This document shows positions 16,420 through 24,651 of a DNA stretch of 64,000 nt, piece by piece. Made by a program: the position numbers and the translations under genes. Where the stretch lies: contig JAZDOT010000002.1 in the NCBI GenBank assembly GCA_043798355.1, positions 17,022 through 81,021 on the forward strand. The letters are read 5' to 3'. Every line of letters begins with the position of its first letter. The stretch's first letter is position 1. The DNA comes from JAZDOT01 sp043798355 (GTDB lineage: Bacteria > Patescibacteriota > Gracilibacteria > Peribacterales > Peribacteraceae). The notes under the pieces were generated by a model. That model had not been told where the DNA came from and did no database searches. It saw nothing but the letters and a program-made list of their open reading frames with translations.

Positions 16420-17112
16420 ATGCGCATCGATATTCTCACGTTATTTCCGGCCATGTTCACGGGTCCTCTCACGGAGAGCATCCTCAAGCGTGCTCAAGAT
16501 ACCGGAGTGATCGATCTGCACTTGCACGATGTGCGCTCGTTCGGTCTCGGGAAATATCATCAGGTGGATGATGCTCCGTATGGAGGAGGGGCGGGGATGG
16601 TGATGAGAGCCGATGTACTGGTGAAAGCGATGGAGGATGTTTGTGCGAAGGGGGTGGAAGGAAGCCGAGGAATCCGAAGAAGCCGAGGAGACCGAGGAAA
16701 ACCGTTTCGGGTGTATCTTTCCCCGAGAGGAAAGAAACTCACACAGAGCAGGGTTGAACAATTGGCGAAGAAGCCATGGATCGTGCTGCTCTGCGGGCAT
16801 TACGAAGGCATCGACCAGCGGGTCATCGACGGCGGATGGATCGACGAGGAAATTTCCATCGGAGATTACGTCCTCACCGGCGGCGAGCTTCCCGCGATGG
16901 TCGTCATCGATGCGGTTGCCCGTCAGATTCCGGGGGTGCTCGGGAAAGATGAGTCCGCGCTGGAGGAGAGCTTCTCCAGGGTTCTCAAACGAAAAAAAGA
17001 ATATCCGCACTACACGCGGCCGGAGGAATTTTGCGGGAGGAAAGTTCCGGATGTTCTCCTCTCGGGGCATCACAGAGAGATCGGGAAGTGGAGGCATTCG
17101 AAACTGCAATGA
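16420..17112 (+). CDS. trmD: tRNA (guanine37-N1)-methyltransferase
   Basis: TrmD methylates G37 next to the anticodon, preventing +1 frameshifting. The 230 residues show MRIDILTLFPAMF, DDAPYGGGAGMVM, LLCGHYEGIDQRV and ISIGDYVLTGGELPAMV, the trefoil-knot SAM site. An unusual basic segment (EGSRGIRRSRGDRGK, about residues 78-95) is encoded by a 9-nt repeat (16655-16705, gccgaggaatccgaagaa type). It interrupts the loop before YLSPRGK but keeps the frame. Followed 18 nt later by DUF167. Confidence 0.95.
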   Translation: MRIDILTLFPAMFTGPLTESILKRAQDTGVIDLHLHDVRSFGLGKYHQVDDAPYGGGAGMVMRADVLVKAMEDVCAKGVEGSRGIRRSRGDRGKPFRVYLSPRGKKLTQSRVEQLAKKPWIVLLCGHYEGIDQRVIDGGWIDEEISIGDYVLTGGELPAMVVIDAVARQIPGVLGKDESALEESFSRVLKRKKEYPHYTRPEEFCGRKVPDVLLSGHHREIGKWRHSKLQ

Positions 17113-17130
17113 GATTTTTTCTTTGTATTC

Positions 17131-17535
17131 ATGCTGGATTTTTTCCGTGACCGGGTGCAGAAGAACGGGGAGATGATGTTTTCCGTCCGTGTCCGTCCCG
17201 GTTCGCCGAAATCGAAGATCAGAGGAGTGATGGCGGATGGGACCTTGAAGATCGACATTGCCGCTCCCGCTGACAAAGGGAAGGCGAATGAGGAACTCAT
17301 TCGTTTCCTTGCCGGGGAGTCGGGCACCCTGTCGGCGCACGTGGAAATTCTTCGCGGGAAGACGGGGAGACAGAAGACCGTGAAGATCAGTGTGCTTCCC
17401 TCAGTTTCTCCCCGATCATCCCCCTCAGATCCGCCTCGTCCGGCAGGCCGATCGTCTTCTCGCCACTCAGGAAGAACGTCGGGACGAGGGAGACTGCGAG
17501 CGAGCGGGCGAGAGAGGCGTGCTGGGCGAGGATGA
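17131..17535 (+). CDS. DUF167/UPF0235 (YggU-like) protein with extended tail
   Basis: Protein of 134 residues. The first 85 match UPF0235 (FSVRVRPGSPKSKIRG, LKIDIAAPADKGKANEELI, VEILRGKTGRQKTVKI). The remaining 50 are Ser/Arg/Pro-rich low complexity and are exactly antisense to the 3' end of the DsbA-like gene, so this tail arose by read-through into the neighbour. UPF0235 proteins are small with unknown function. It follows trmD on the same strand and probably shares its transcript. Confidence 0.75.
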   Translation: MLDFFRDRVQKNGEMMFSVRVRPGSPKSKIRGVMADGTLKIDIAAPADKGKANEELIRFLAGESGTLSAHVEILRGKTGRQKTVKISVLPSVSPRSSPSDPPRPAGRSSSRHSGRTSGRGRLRASGRERRAGRG

Positions 17536-18103
17536 CTGCCGTGCTTCCGTCCTCCATGCAGGATTTGAATTTCTTCGGATCGAGACCCGCATCTTCGGCG
17601 TAGGCGGCGGGGGTCGGCCGCGCTTTCGTGAATCCGCGGAAGAGGAGACCGTGCATGGGAAGGCCTTTCCCCTCCATGGCAGCGCACAGAAGCGCCGCGG
17701 CGCTCTCCTTCGAGTACTCGTACTTCTGTAGCGGGAAGATCACGATGTCGATTTTCAACCGGCCCTGCTTCACGAAGTCCTCCGTGAGGCCGGGCAGCAT
17801 CGTGCGTTCGAAGTCCCTGCAGTAGCGGCAGTGTGGTTCGGTGAAGACGAGGAGGGTCACGGGAGCGGTCGCTTCGCCCAGTTCCAGGATGCTGGTCGGG
17901 AGCAGGTGTTCCCTCACTCCTCCCGAACCCGAGAGAATGAGCGCGGGAGATCTTTGCTCCGATGACCCTGCTTCAGCCCGTTCTTCCGGTGGGGAAGAGG
18001 GGGAAGGCGGAGGTATTCCGGAGGATGGCTGCGGCAGCGTGCAGCCGGCGAGGAGGAAGGTTACCGCGAGGAGAAAGCCGGTGGGAATCATGTTTCTGCG
18101 CAC
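17387..18103 (-). CDS. DsbA-like thioredoxin-fold lipoprotein
   Basis: Protein of 238 residues. A lipoprotein signal (LLAVTFLLAGC, cleavage before the Cys) is followed by a Pro/Ser-rich linker to about residue 60. The thioredoxin domain has active-site CRYC (in FTEPHCRYCRDFE), a helical insertion and the cis-Pro loop VPTFF, as in DsbA/BdbD oxidases. It should introduce disulphides in exported proteins. GTG 18103 (MRRNM) is kept as start since it supplies the basic n-region; ATG 18091 is the alternative. Its 3' end overlaps the convergent DUF167 gene by 149 nt. Confidence 0.85.
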   Translation of the reverse strand: MRRNMIPTGFLLAVTFLLAGCTLPQPSSGIPPPSPSSPPEERAEAGSSEQRSPALILSGSGGVREHLLPTSILELGEATAPVTLLVFTEPHCRYCRDFERTMLPGLTEDFVKQGRLKIDIVIFPLQKYEYSKESAAALLCAAMEGKGLPMHGLLFRGFTKARPTPAAYAEDAGLDPKKFKSCMEDGSTAVILAQHASLARSLAVSLVPTFFLSGEKTIGLPDEADLRGMIGEKLREAH

Positions 18104-18158
18104 GGAAGAACTATAAACGATGCTGTGTGGGGAGCGATAGGGCTGCTAGGATTCTTCG

Positions 18159-18905
18159 GTGCCTCCTTCCCGCGTCCATCTCCTTGGCGTACCGATCGAT
18201 GCCGTCACCTTTCCTGCGGCCATCGCCGCCATTCGCGGATTTCTGGAGAATTCCCGCCAGCATCATGTCATGACGCCCAACAGCGAGATGCTCGTCGAAG
18301 CGACGAAGAATTCCGATTTTCTTTCAGTGCTCCGCGCAACCAGTCTGAATCTGCCCGACAGTTTCGGTATCGTCCTGATGTCCCGTCTTCGCGGTCAGCC
18401 TCTTCCCGGGCGCGTTTCCGGTGTCGATGTTTCCTCTGAGCTTCTGCGATCGCTCACACGAGAACATCCGGTTTTCCTCCTCGGTGCGGCACCGGGTATT
18501 GCCGAGAAGGTTGCGCTTCGCATGCAGCAGGAAAATCCAAACTTAAAGATCGTCGGAGTGTACGCTGGGTCGCCCCGCGAGGAAGACAGTCAAGTTATTC
18601 TCGCGATGATCCGCGCCTCTGCTCCGCACTTGCTCCTCGTGGCCTTCGGTGCGCCTCTGCAGGATCTCTGGATCAGTCGTCACATCAAAGAAATGCCGAG
18701 CGTGCGTATCGCGATGGGGGTGGGCGGTACGTTCGATTTCCTTGCCGGCGTGCGGAAGCGTGCGCCTGCATGGATGCAGAAGAGCGGGCTGGAGTGGCTT
18801 TTCCGGCTTCTCAGAGAGCCGCGGAGGATTAGAAGGATTTTCAATGCAGTGGTGGTGTTTCCATTGCTCGTACTTTTTCGGGGTGGAACAGGAGCGAATA
18901 ATTGA
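18159..18905 (+). CDS. WecG/TagA/CpsF-family glycosyltransferase (GT26)
   Basis: Protein of 248 residues from a GTG start (MPPSRVHLLGVPIDAVTF). Family motifs: HHVMTPNSEMLVEA, LPDSFGIVLMSRL, RVSGVDVSSELL, VFLLGAAPGIAEKVA and VGGTFDFLAG followed by RAPAWMQKSGLEWLFRLLREPRR. WecG/TagA enzymes transfer ManNAc-type sugars to a lipid-linked acceptor. The membrane-facing basic C-terminus fits. It could work with the UDP-GlcNAc 2-epimerase 2 kb downstream, which makes UDP-ManNAc. The last codons (GTGANN) run into an AATTGA heptamer array. Confidence 0.88.
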   Translation: MPPSRVHLLGVPIDAVTFPAAIAAIRGFLENSRQHHVMTPNSEMLVEATKNSDFLSVLRATSLNLPDSFGIVLMSRLRGQPLPGRVSGVDVSSELLRSLTREHPVFLLGAAPGIAEKVALRMQQENPNLKIVGVYAGSPREEDSQVILAMIRASAPHLLLVAFGAPLQDLWISRHIKEMPSVRIAMGVGGTFDFLAGVRKRAPAWMQKSGLEWLFRLLREPRRIRRIFNAVVVFPLLVLFRGGTGANN

Positions 18906-18929
18906 TAATTGAAAATTGAAAATTGAACC
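18896..18929. repeat. heptamer array (ATAATTG/AAAATTG)
   Basis: Tandem 7-nt units aataattg, ataattg, aaaattg, aaaattg at the 3' end of the glycosyltransferase gene. A close relative lies at 32946-32982 and another inside uvrC near 60280. Confidence 0.8.
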
Positions 18930-18961
18930 TTCGCGCACCTGATGATTTGGTGCAGGGTATT

Positions 18962-19279
18962 TTACTGGTGTAGCTGTTCCATCTCCGACACATACCATTC
19001 CTTTTCGCCTTTCTTCAGGATGATCAGCTTGGGTCCGTCTTTGGTCTCGGCGATGTACTGGCGTTCCTCGGTGCGTTCGCGCACGAGGGACGAGGTCGTG
19101 ATCTCCTCGTCCGGGAGGAGCAGGTAGAGGGCGATGTCGGGCTTGTCCGTGAGGGCGGCATTCAGATTGAGGGTCGCCCGCGCGAGGAACGACGCCACGA
19201 TGACAATGAGGCAGCTCACCAGAACCGCCCAGAAGGTTGTCTGGAGGAAGCGCGGCCGGGAGAGACGGTGGATGTCCAT
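18962..19279 (-). CDS. small membrane-anchored protein
   Basis: Protein of 105 residues: a short cytoplasmic start (MDIHRLSRPRF), one membrane helix (about 13-33), then an extracytoplasmic domain with beta-rich pattern (ALYLLLPDEEITTSSLV, RQYIAETKDGPKLIILKKGE, WYVSEME). No known family recognised. Sits alone on the minus strand between the GT26 and gpmI genes. Confidence 0.6.
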   Translation of the reverse strand: MDIHRLSRPRFLQTTFWAVLVSCLIVIVASFLARATLNLNAALTDKPDIALYLLLPDEEITTSSLVRERTEERQYIAETKDGPKLIILKKGEKEWYVSEMEQLHQ

Positions 19280-19330
19280 TTCGTTCCATTATAGCATCAG
19301 TTCGTTTCTCGTGGTAGCGTGCAGAGCGAA

Positions 19331-20833
19331 ATGCGACGACTCTGCCTCATCATCCTCGACGGGTTCGGCGTCGCCCCACCCGGCCCCGGGAATGCCCGCA
19401 CACTTTCGAAGATGCCGACGGTGAAGCATCTCGAACAAGAAGTTCCGAATGTCATCATGCAGGCCGCGGGCAATGCGGTCGGCCTTCCCGAGGGGCAGCA
19501 GGGGGCCAGCGAGCCCGGTCACCTCACCATCGGTGCGGGGCGGATCGTCTGGCAGCCGCTCGAGGAGATCAACCAATCCATCAGGAGCGGTGCCTTCTTC
19601 GAAAATCCCGTCCTCACGGCCGCCTGCGACCGCGCGAAGGCGAAGAACGGCCCCCTCCATCTGGAGGTGATTTTCTCATACGGCGGCGTCCACGGGCACA
19701 TCGATCACCTGTTCGCCATGATCCGCATGGCCAAAGAGCGCTCTGTACCACGTGTCATTCTTCATCTCGTGGGAGACGGCAGGGATGTCCCCGAACAGCA
19801 GTTCACGATCGACTACGATCTCTTCCGGAAGAAGATCGATCGCGAGACATTCGTGAAGATCGCTTCCCTCGTCGGTCGCTACTACGCCATGGACCGCGAC
19901 CGGCAATATGCCACCCGGACCAAGGTCGCCTATGACCTCTTCACGCTCGGGAAAGGCGAAGAGTGCCCCGATCTCTCCATCGGGGCGAAGGAGTGGTACG
20001 CGAAAGCCCCCGACAAGGAGAAGACCGACTACTACATTCATCCGCTCAAGACGAAGGATTTCCAGCCGATCCGTGCGGAGGATACGGTGGTCATCGTGAA
20101 CTTCCGCTCCGATCGGGAGATCCAGATCGTCCGCGCGCTCGAGGACGAGCACTTCACCGAATTCCTCCGCCCCGTCCGTGTCACGGACGTGACCTGCATG
20201 GGGCCGTACTCCGATCATCTGCCCGTCGCCTTCCCCGCCGTAGAAGTGAAGAACACCTTGGGCGAAGTGATTTCCAGAGCTGGTCTCAAGCAGCTTCGTG
20301 TCGGGGAAACCGACAAGTTCGCGCACATCACCTTCTTCTTCAACGCCCAGCGCCACGAGCCGTATCCCGGCGAGGAGCGCATCCTCATCGAATCCCCCAA
20401 GGTGCCGAACTTCGCCGATGCGCCGGAGATGAGTGCGGACGGGGTGACGAAAACGGTCGTCGAACATCTGGGGAAGTACGACCTCATCATCATGAACTAC
20501 GCCAACCCCGACCTCGTGGGGCACGGAGGCAAACTGGATGCGGCGATCATTGCATGTGAGACGGTGGACCGTAATTTGGCTGTGCTCCTCCCGCAGCTGG
20601 AGGCAGCAGGTTACGATTGGATCATCACGGCGGACCACGGCAATGCCGAGATCATGCTCCTTCCGGACGGCGTCACTGCGAATCCCAGCCACACCGCGAG
20701 TCCCGTACAGACGTTCGTGCACTCCTCCCTCATTCAGTCATCCAAAGATCTCAAAGGCATGAAGGGTCTCAAGGACATTGCCCCGCTGTGCCTGAAGATC
20801 ATGGGGATCGAAGTTCCTGAGGAGATGCAATAA
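19331..20833 (+). CDS. gpmI: 2,3-bisphosphoglycerate-independent phosphoglycerate mutase
   Basis: Interconverts 3- and 2-phosphoglycerate in glycolysis with two Mn ions. The 500 residues match the family length. LCLIILDGFGVAPPGPGNA holds the first metal Asp, QGASEPGHLTIGAGR the phospho-acceptor Ser, HGHIDHLFAMI and GDGRDVPEQ the substrate loop, and ITADHGNAEIML the second metal cluster. ATG 19331 gives the conserved start; an upstream non-ATG codon would add four residues. Monocistronic as far as seen. Confidence 0.96.
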   Translation: MRRLCLIILDGFGVAPPGPGNARTLSKMPTVKHLEQEVPNVIMQAAGNAVGLPEGQQGASEPGHLTIGAGRIVWQPLEEINQSIRSGAFFENPVLTAACDRAKAKNGPLHLEVIFSYGGVHGHIDHLFAMIRMAKERSVPRVILHLVGDGRDVPEQQFTIDYDLFRKKIDRETFVKIASLVGRYYAMDRDRQYATRTKVAYDLFTLGKGEECPDLSIGAKEWYAKAPDKEKTDYYIHPLKTKDFQPIRAEDTVVIVNFRSDREIQIVRALEDEHFTEFLRPVRVTDVTCMGPYSDHLPVAFPAVEVKNTLGEVISRAGLKQLRVGETDKFAHITFFFNAQRHEPYPGEERILIESPKVPNFADAPEMSADGVTKTVVEHLGKYDLIIMNYANPDLVGHGGKLDAAIIACETVDRNLAVLLPQLEAAGYDWIITADHGNAEIMLLPDGVTANPSHTASPVQTFVHSSLIQSSKDLKGMKGLKDIAPLCLKIMGIEVPEEMQ

Positions 20834-20839
20834 GCAGCC

Positions 20840-21031
20840 TCAGCCAGCCGTTTCGCTGGTCGGATCGGCAGGCTTTTCTTGAGCCTGTGCGACTTTCGGT
20901 TCCTGCGGTTTGCCGGGAATTGCTGCGATCTTGCTTCGAGTATCTATCTCTAGTGCAGGCAGGTCGGTGCCGGTTCGTACAACTTTACACAATTGCGCAT
21001 CCTCCGGACGTTCCCAAGGTTTTAATCCCAT
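20840..21031 (-). CDS. hypothetical small protein with acidic/Pro-rich tail
   Basis: Sixty-three residues, MGLKPWERPEDAQLCKVVRT then TDLPALEIDTRSKIAAIPGK and a PEPKVAQAQEKPADPTSETA-like disordered tail. It fills an otherwise empty 260-nt gap and converges on gpmI 6 nt away. Nothing identifies a family; codon pattern and the unstructured tail make it plausible but unproven. Confidence 0.4.
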   Translation of the reverse strand: MGLKPWERPEDAQLCKVVRTGTDLPALEIDTRSKIAAIPGKPQEPKVAQAQEKPADPTSETAG

Positions 21032-21094
21032 AGTTGGGTGGGGAAAAAAAGTGGCAGTAAGATAATTCCCTCTTTCTGGAATGCAAGCTAATCT

Positions 21095-22483
21095 ATGAGA
21101 AATCTCATGGAAGAGATCACCACCCGTTCGGCGCGCTTCTACGATGACCTTGCCGGCCACCCGGATCGTCATGTGCATCTCATTCTGATCGCGACGAAGC
21201 CGGACATCATCAAGCAGGTGCCTCTCTACCTGGAATTGAAGCGGCGCGGGCACCTGGTCCTCCTGGGGCATACCGGCCAGCACTACGACGAGAACCTGAG
21301 CGGCGGGATGCTGAAGGAGTTCGGCGTCGAACCGGATTTCAACCTGAATGTCCGCGGCAGTCTGTATGAGGTCGTTGCTCAGATCATCGGGAGGCTGGGA
21401 TATGTGATCGGAGAACTCAAGTCGCGCGGGAAAATTGTGATTCCGTACGTGCACGGCGACACGACGACGGCGATGGCGGCATCGAATGCAGGATTTTGTC
21501 ATGGGTTTGCGGCGGTGCATGTGGAGGCAGGGATACGGACATTGACACCGCGGTATAGGGATTGGGGATTGGGGATTGGGGATTGGGACGGGCAGAAAGG
21601 ACTAAGGACTAAGGACAAAGGACAAAGGATACAGATTAATAATGTATCAGTGTGGAGGAAGTTTCTGATGGATCGAAAGAACTGGGAGCGGGGGAGCCTG
21701 GAGCCGTATCCGGAGCAGTTCAATACGCGCTGCTCTGAGGCGGCAACAGGAATTCATCTTGCTCCCGTTGAGCTCGATCGTGAGTTTATGCTCAGTGAAG
21801 GATTCCCCGCAGACAGGATCTTTGTCACGGGAAACTCCGTTGCGGACGCAACGCGTGAGGCGCAGGCTCGTGCGAAACATTCAGCGATCTTCGAGAGGTT
21901 CCCCTTACTCGCGAAGGGGGATTTCGTGCGTTTCTGCATCCATCGCAGGGAGAACTGCGCATCGGACAAGCGGTTTATGGCCATCTATGAAGCGATGAAA
22001 TCCCTGATTCTTTCCGGGCGAACGGTGCTCCTTATCTCCATGTTCCAGACGGAAGCTGCATTTGTGCGGTTGGGATTGAAAAACGAAGTGGATGCTCTCG
22101 TAAAATCACACAAAAATTTCATCTACTCTCCGGTGTGGAGCGAGTACGGCGACGTCATCGCCGCCATGGAGCGCGCAGCCGTCTGCGCCACGGACAGCGG
22201 ATCCATGCAGGAGGAGATGAACGTGCTCGGTATACCGTGTGTGACGCTCCGGTTCGGTTCCGATCGCAGTGAATCCGTAATGAACGGCGGGAACATTATC
22301 GCGCCGCCGGTGGATGCGTCCGTCATTCAAACTATCATCGAGTATGCGTGGAATCATGCGGAGATGAAGAAGGCGCCGAAGCTCTACGGCGAGAATGTCA
22401 GCGCGCGATCGATCGACGCAGTTGAGAGTGTGCTCAAAACAGGAGACGTATTTCGGGACGAAGAGAAGAGACTCGGGTTTTGA
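21095..22483 (+). CDS. UDP-N-acetylglucosamine 2-epimerase family protein
   Basis: Protein of 462 residues of the WecB fold: LILIATKPDIIKQVPLYLEL, LVLLGHTGQHYDENL, IPYVHGDTTTAMAA, VHVEAGIRTLTPR, CIHRREN, and the C-terminal ATDSGSMQEEMNVLGIPCVTLR with the GNII loop. It converts UDP-GlcNAc to UDP-ManNAc for surface polysaccharide. Between EAGIRTLTPRYR and the conserved region around RKFLMDRKNW lies a segment (DWGLGIGDWDGQKGLRTKDK) encoded purely by heptamer repeats, close to the active-site lip. Gene sits upstream of an O-antigen-ligase-like gene. Confidence 0.87.
   Translation: MRNLMEEITTRSARFYDDLAGHPDRHVHLILIATKPDIIKQVPLYLELKRRGHLVLLGHTGQHYDENLSGGMLKEFGVEPDFNLNVRGSLYEVVAQIIGRLGYVIGELKSRGKIVIPYVHGDTTTAMAASNAGFCHGFAAVHVEAGIRTLTPRYRDWGLGIGDWDGQKGLRTKDKGQRIQINNVSVWRKFLMDRKNWERGSLEPYPEQFNTRCSEAATGIHLAPVELDREFMLSEGFPADRIFVTGNSVADATREAQARAKHSAIFERFPLLAKGDFVRFCIHRRENCASDKRFMAIYEAMKSLILSGRTVLLISMFQTEAAFVRLGLKNEVDALVKSHKNFIYSPVWSEYGDVIAAMERAAVCATDSGSMQEEMNVLGIPCVTLRFGSDRSESVMNGGNIIAPPVDASVIQTIIEYAWNHAEMKKAPKLYGENVSARSIDAVESVLKTGDVFRDEEKRLGF
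21558..21632. repeat. two heptamer arrays inside the epimerase gene
   Basis: First GGGATTG units (three and a half), then AAGGACT/AAGGACA units (four), kept in frame within the coding region. The AAGGACT type recurs at 22891-22931 and 26442-26480. Confidence 0.85.
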
Positions 22484-22526
22484 CGGAGCTTTGAGCTTTG
22501 AGCGATCAGTCTTCAGGGAGATATTG

Positions 22527-22628
22527 AAGAGCCCTCGCACACGCTCTTCGGTCGGCCTATTTACTACTCTTCAACCGATGGGGCGCGAGGGCTCTTAATT
22601 TGGCTCATCCAACTGGACAAGTTGGATG
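22527..22628. other. two hairpins between epimerase and ligase genes
   Basis: AAGAGCCCTCGC (22527-22538) and GCGAGGGCTCTT (22585-22596) are exact 12-bp arms around a 46-nt loop that contains a further CGGTCGG/CCGAT pairing. Then CATCCAACT-GGACA-AGTTGGATG (22606-22628) is a perfect 9-bp stem followed by AATTTT. The second is terminator-like; the first could be a structured RNA or leader. The ATG at 22626 lies inside the second stem, so translation probably begins later. Confidence 0.6.
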
Positions 22629-22679
22629 AATTTTATGCTTGTGTGTTTCAGGCACAAGGGAAAAGGCAGGATTTTTGCT

Positions 22680-24164
22680 ATGCTCCTTTCCATGCTCCAG
22701 GTCACCCGCGAACGCCTCACGCTCATTCTTCTCACTCTCCTCCCGTTCCACGCGTTCCTGGTGACGGTTCTGACGAAGGTTGTCGTAGGTCCGGGACATG
22801 CGCCGCTGACGGTCCTTGCTCTCTGGAAGGAGATTCTCCTTGGCATAGTGTTTCTGGTGTCATGTTTGGAGCTCAGTTGTGAGTTTGGGCGGAAGGACTT
22901 AGGACTTAGGACGAAGGACTTAGGACGAAGAGTTGATGCTATCGACTGGTGCATCATTGCTTTGTTGCTCCTTGCCGTTCTCGTCAGTGCTTACAGCTTA
23001 CAGCTTACAGCTTACAGCTTCGCTCTCGGCTTCAAATACGACTTTCTCCCCCTCGTCGCATTCCTCGTCCTGCGTCGCATTCCGTGGTCGGAGAAATTCA
23101 TCGGGAATGTTCTTCGTGTCATTCCGATCATCGCCATCATCATTGTCGCGTATGGATTGGCCTCGCTGTTCCTTCCCGCATCCTTCTTCACGCGGCTCGG
23201 ATACAGTGATCTCCATTCCCTCTATGTTCCGAGCGGGCCGCTGGCTGCCTTCCAGTACATCTCTGAGCTCGGGATTCGCCGCATGCAGAGTGTCATGAGC
23301 GGGCCGAATCAACTGGGGATGTGGATGCTCACTCCCTTGAGTTTCGCCGTTGTCACATGGGTACGGGAGAGAGCGATGAGCGGACAGCGCACAGCGATCA
23401 GTACGATCGTTATTCTCGGTGTGGCGCTTTTTCTGACATTCTCGCGGGCGGCGTGGGTCGCAGCTACGGCGATCCTGATTACATTCGCCGCGTTTCATTG
23501 GCGTGAGCCGCTCGTGCGGCGCATTTCCATGATCGCAGTCGCTCTGGGCATTCTTGTTTTCTCTGCATTGATGATCGTTGCACCGGGGATATGGCTTCGG
23601 TCCGTGTCCAATAGCGGGCATCTGCAGAGGCCGATGGTCGCTCTGCAAACGATGCTCGCTCACCCCTTCGGCCTCGGCCTCGGCGCTGCCGGTCCGGCAT
23701 CGAATGCCGTGAGTGATGTGTGCGTGGAACTTCCCGCGGGGTCGGATGCTTCGTGGGCGAACGACCGGCCGGAGCTCTGCGTCTTCGTCGGGGATATGCA
23801 AGTTCAACCCATCGGCAAGATTTGCCGTTGCCCCATGCTCACGGAGAACTGGTACCTCCAAGTCGGCGTAGAACTTGGGTTTCTCGGTTTTGGGTTATTT
23901 GTCGTTCTCATACTGTTGGTTCTGCGCCGACTTGGAATGAAAAATGGAAAATGGAACATGGAAGATTTCAGATCGGATGATCGGATTCATTCCGAAGAAT
24001 TTTCAATTTTCAATTTTCAATTTTCAATTTTCCTCGTTTTCCTCGGCATCAGCATTGCGGCGCTCTTTTTGCATGCGTGGGAAGACAGTGCCGTCGCGTA
24101 TACGGCGTGGATCGTTGTGGCCATAAGTTTGCATTCACCGAAAGCGTCTTTGCATGGGCATTAA
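22680..24164 (+). CDS. O-antigen-ligase/polymerase-like membrane protein
   Basis: Protein of 494 residues with about ten to twelve membrane helices. The signature region ALFLTFSRAAWVAATAILIT plus a large extracytoplasmic loop with MSGPNQLGMWML and AHPFGLGLGAAGP fits the Wzy_C/O-antigen ligase family, which links lipid-carried glycans to a surface acceptor or polymerises them. ATG 22680 is chosen because the ATG 54 nt upstream lies in a hairpin. Four heptamer arrays interrupt loops and a helix: GRKDLGLRTKDLGRR, AYSLQLTAYSF, MKNGKWNMED and FNFQFSIFNFQFSIF. Such load in one gene is remarkable. Confidence 0.8.
   Translation: MLLSMLQVTRERLTLILLTLLPFHAFLVTVLTKVVVGPGHAPLTVLALWKEILLGIVFLVSCLELSCEFGRKDLGLRTKDLGRRVDAIDWCIIALLLLAVLVSAYSLQLTAYSFALGFKYDFLPLVAFLVLRRIPWSEKFIGNVLRVIPIIAIIIVAYGLASLFLPASFFTRLGYSDLHSLYVPSGPLAAFQYISELGIRRMQSVMSGPNQLGMWMLTPLSFAVVTWVRERAMSGQRTAISTIVILGVALFLTFSRAAWVAATAILITFAAFHWREPLVRRISMIAVALGILVFSALMIVAPGIWLRSVSNSGHLQRPMVALQTMLAHPFGLGLGAAGPASNAVSDVCVELPAGSDASWANDRPELCVFVGDMQVQPIGKICRCPMLTENWYLQVGVELGFLGFGLFVVLILLVLRRLGMKNGKWNMEDFRSDDRIHSEEFSIFNFQFSIFLVFLGISIAALFLHAWEDSAVAYTAWIVVAISLHSPKASLHGH
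22891..24032. repeat. four heptamer arrays within the ligase gene
   Basis: 22891-22931 AGGACTT/AGGACGA units; 22989-23020 ACAGCTT x4; 23937-23962 AAAATGG x2-3; 24000-24032 TTTTCAA x4. All are period 7 and all keep the reading frame. Confidence 0.85.
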
Positions 24165-24169
24165 GTCGC

Positions 24170-24574
24170 TCAAGTTTCCATATCCTGTTCGGCTATGAAT
24201 GCCCAAAAGGCATCATCCGCCAGTACCGTACCCAGTTTCCCGAAGAGACGTATATGCTGTGTGATAGCCTGTACGACAGTATCTTTATGCTGTTCTGCGA
24301 CATGCACGCCGGGACCAACGCGAGCCGTCACTGCATCATGCCGTTCGATTCGGTCTCCCGCGTTCTTGCATGCTGTCTCAACCTGTGTTGCTGCATCGTG
24401 TGGTAATGCTGCCAGCATCTGTTTTTGACGTCTGAAAAAATCGTTCACGGTATCGACAATCGTCTTTGCTGCCCCCCTTTCTGTCGTGTCGGCTAAGCGC
24501 AATAACTCTGTGGTAGCCGTTTCGGCTTCTTCACAGAGCGTACGGAGGGATTGCCGATTGTTATCAATTGTCAT
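24170..24574 (-). CDS. hypothetical helical protein
   Basis: Protein of 134 residues, predicted all-helical (LRTLCEEAETATTELLRLAD, TIVDTVNDFFRRQKQMLAAL, VVQAITQHIRLFGKLG). No family recognised. Its stop faces the ligase stop at 6 nt. It starts with ATG 24574, and a TTGACA on the minus strand lies about 30 nt upstream, though no good -10 box goes with it. Base composition is more AT-rich than neighbouring genes. Confidence 0.55.
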   Translation of the reverse strand: MTIDNNRQSLRTLCEEAETATTELLRLADTTERGAAKTIVDTVNDFFRRQKQMLAALPHDAATQVETACKNAGDRIERHDAVTARVGPGVHVAEQHKDTVVQAITQHIRLFGKLGTVLADDAFWAFIAEQDMET

Positions 24575-24651
24575 AGAGCAGGTATGCTGCCTACATTTAT
24601 TAGTTTGTCAACTGTCTCGTAGTTCTTTCTTGCAATCGTTATGCTGTCTCC

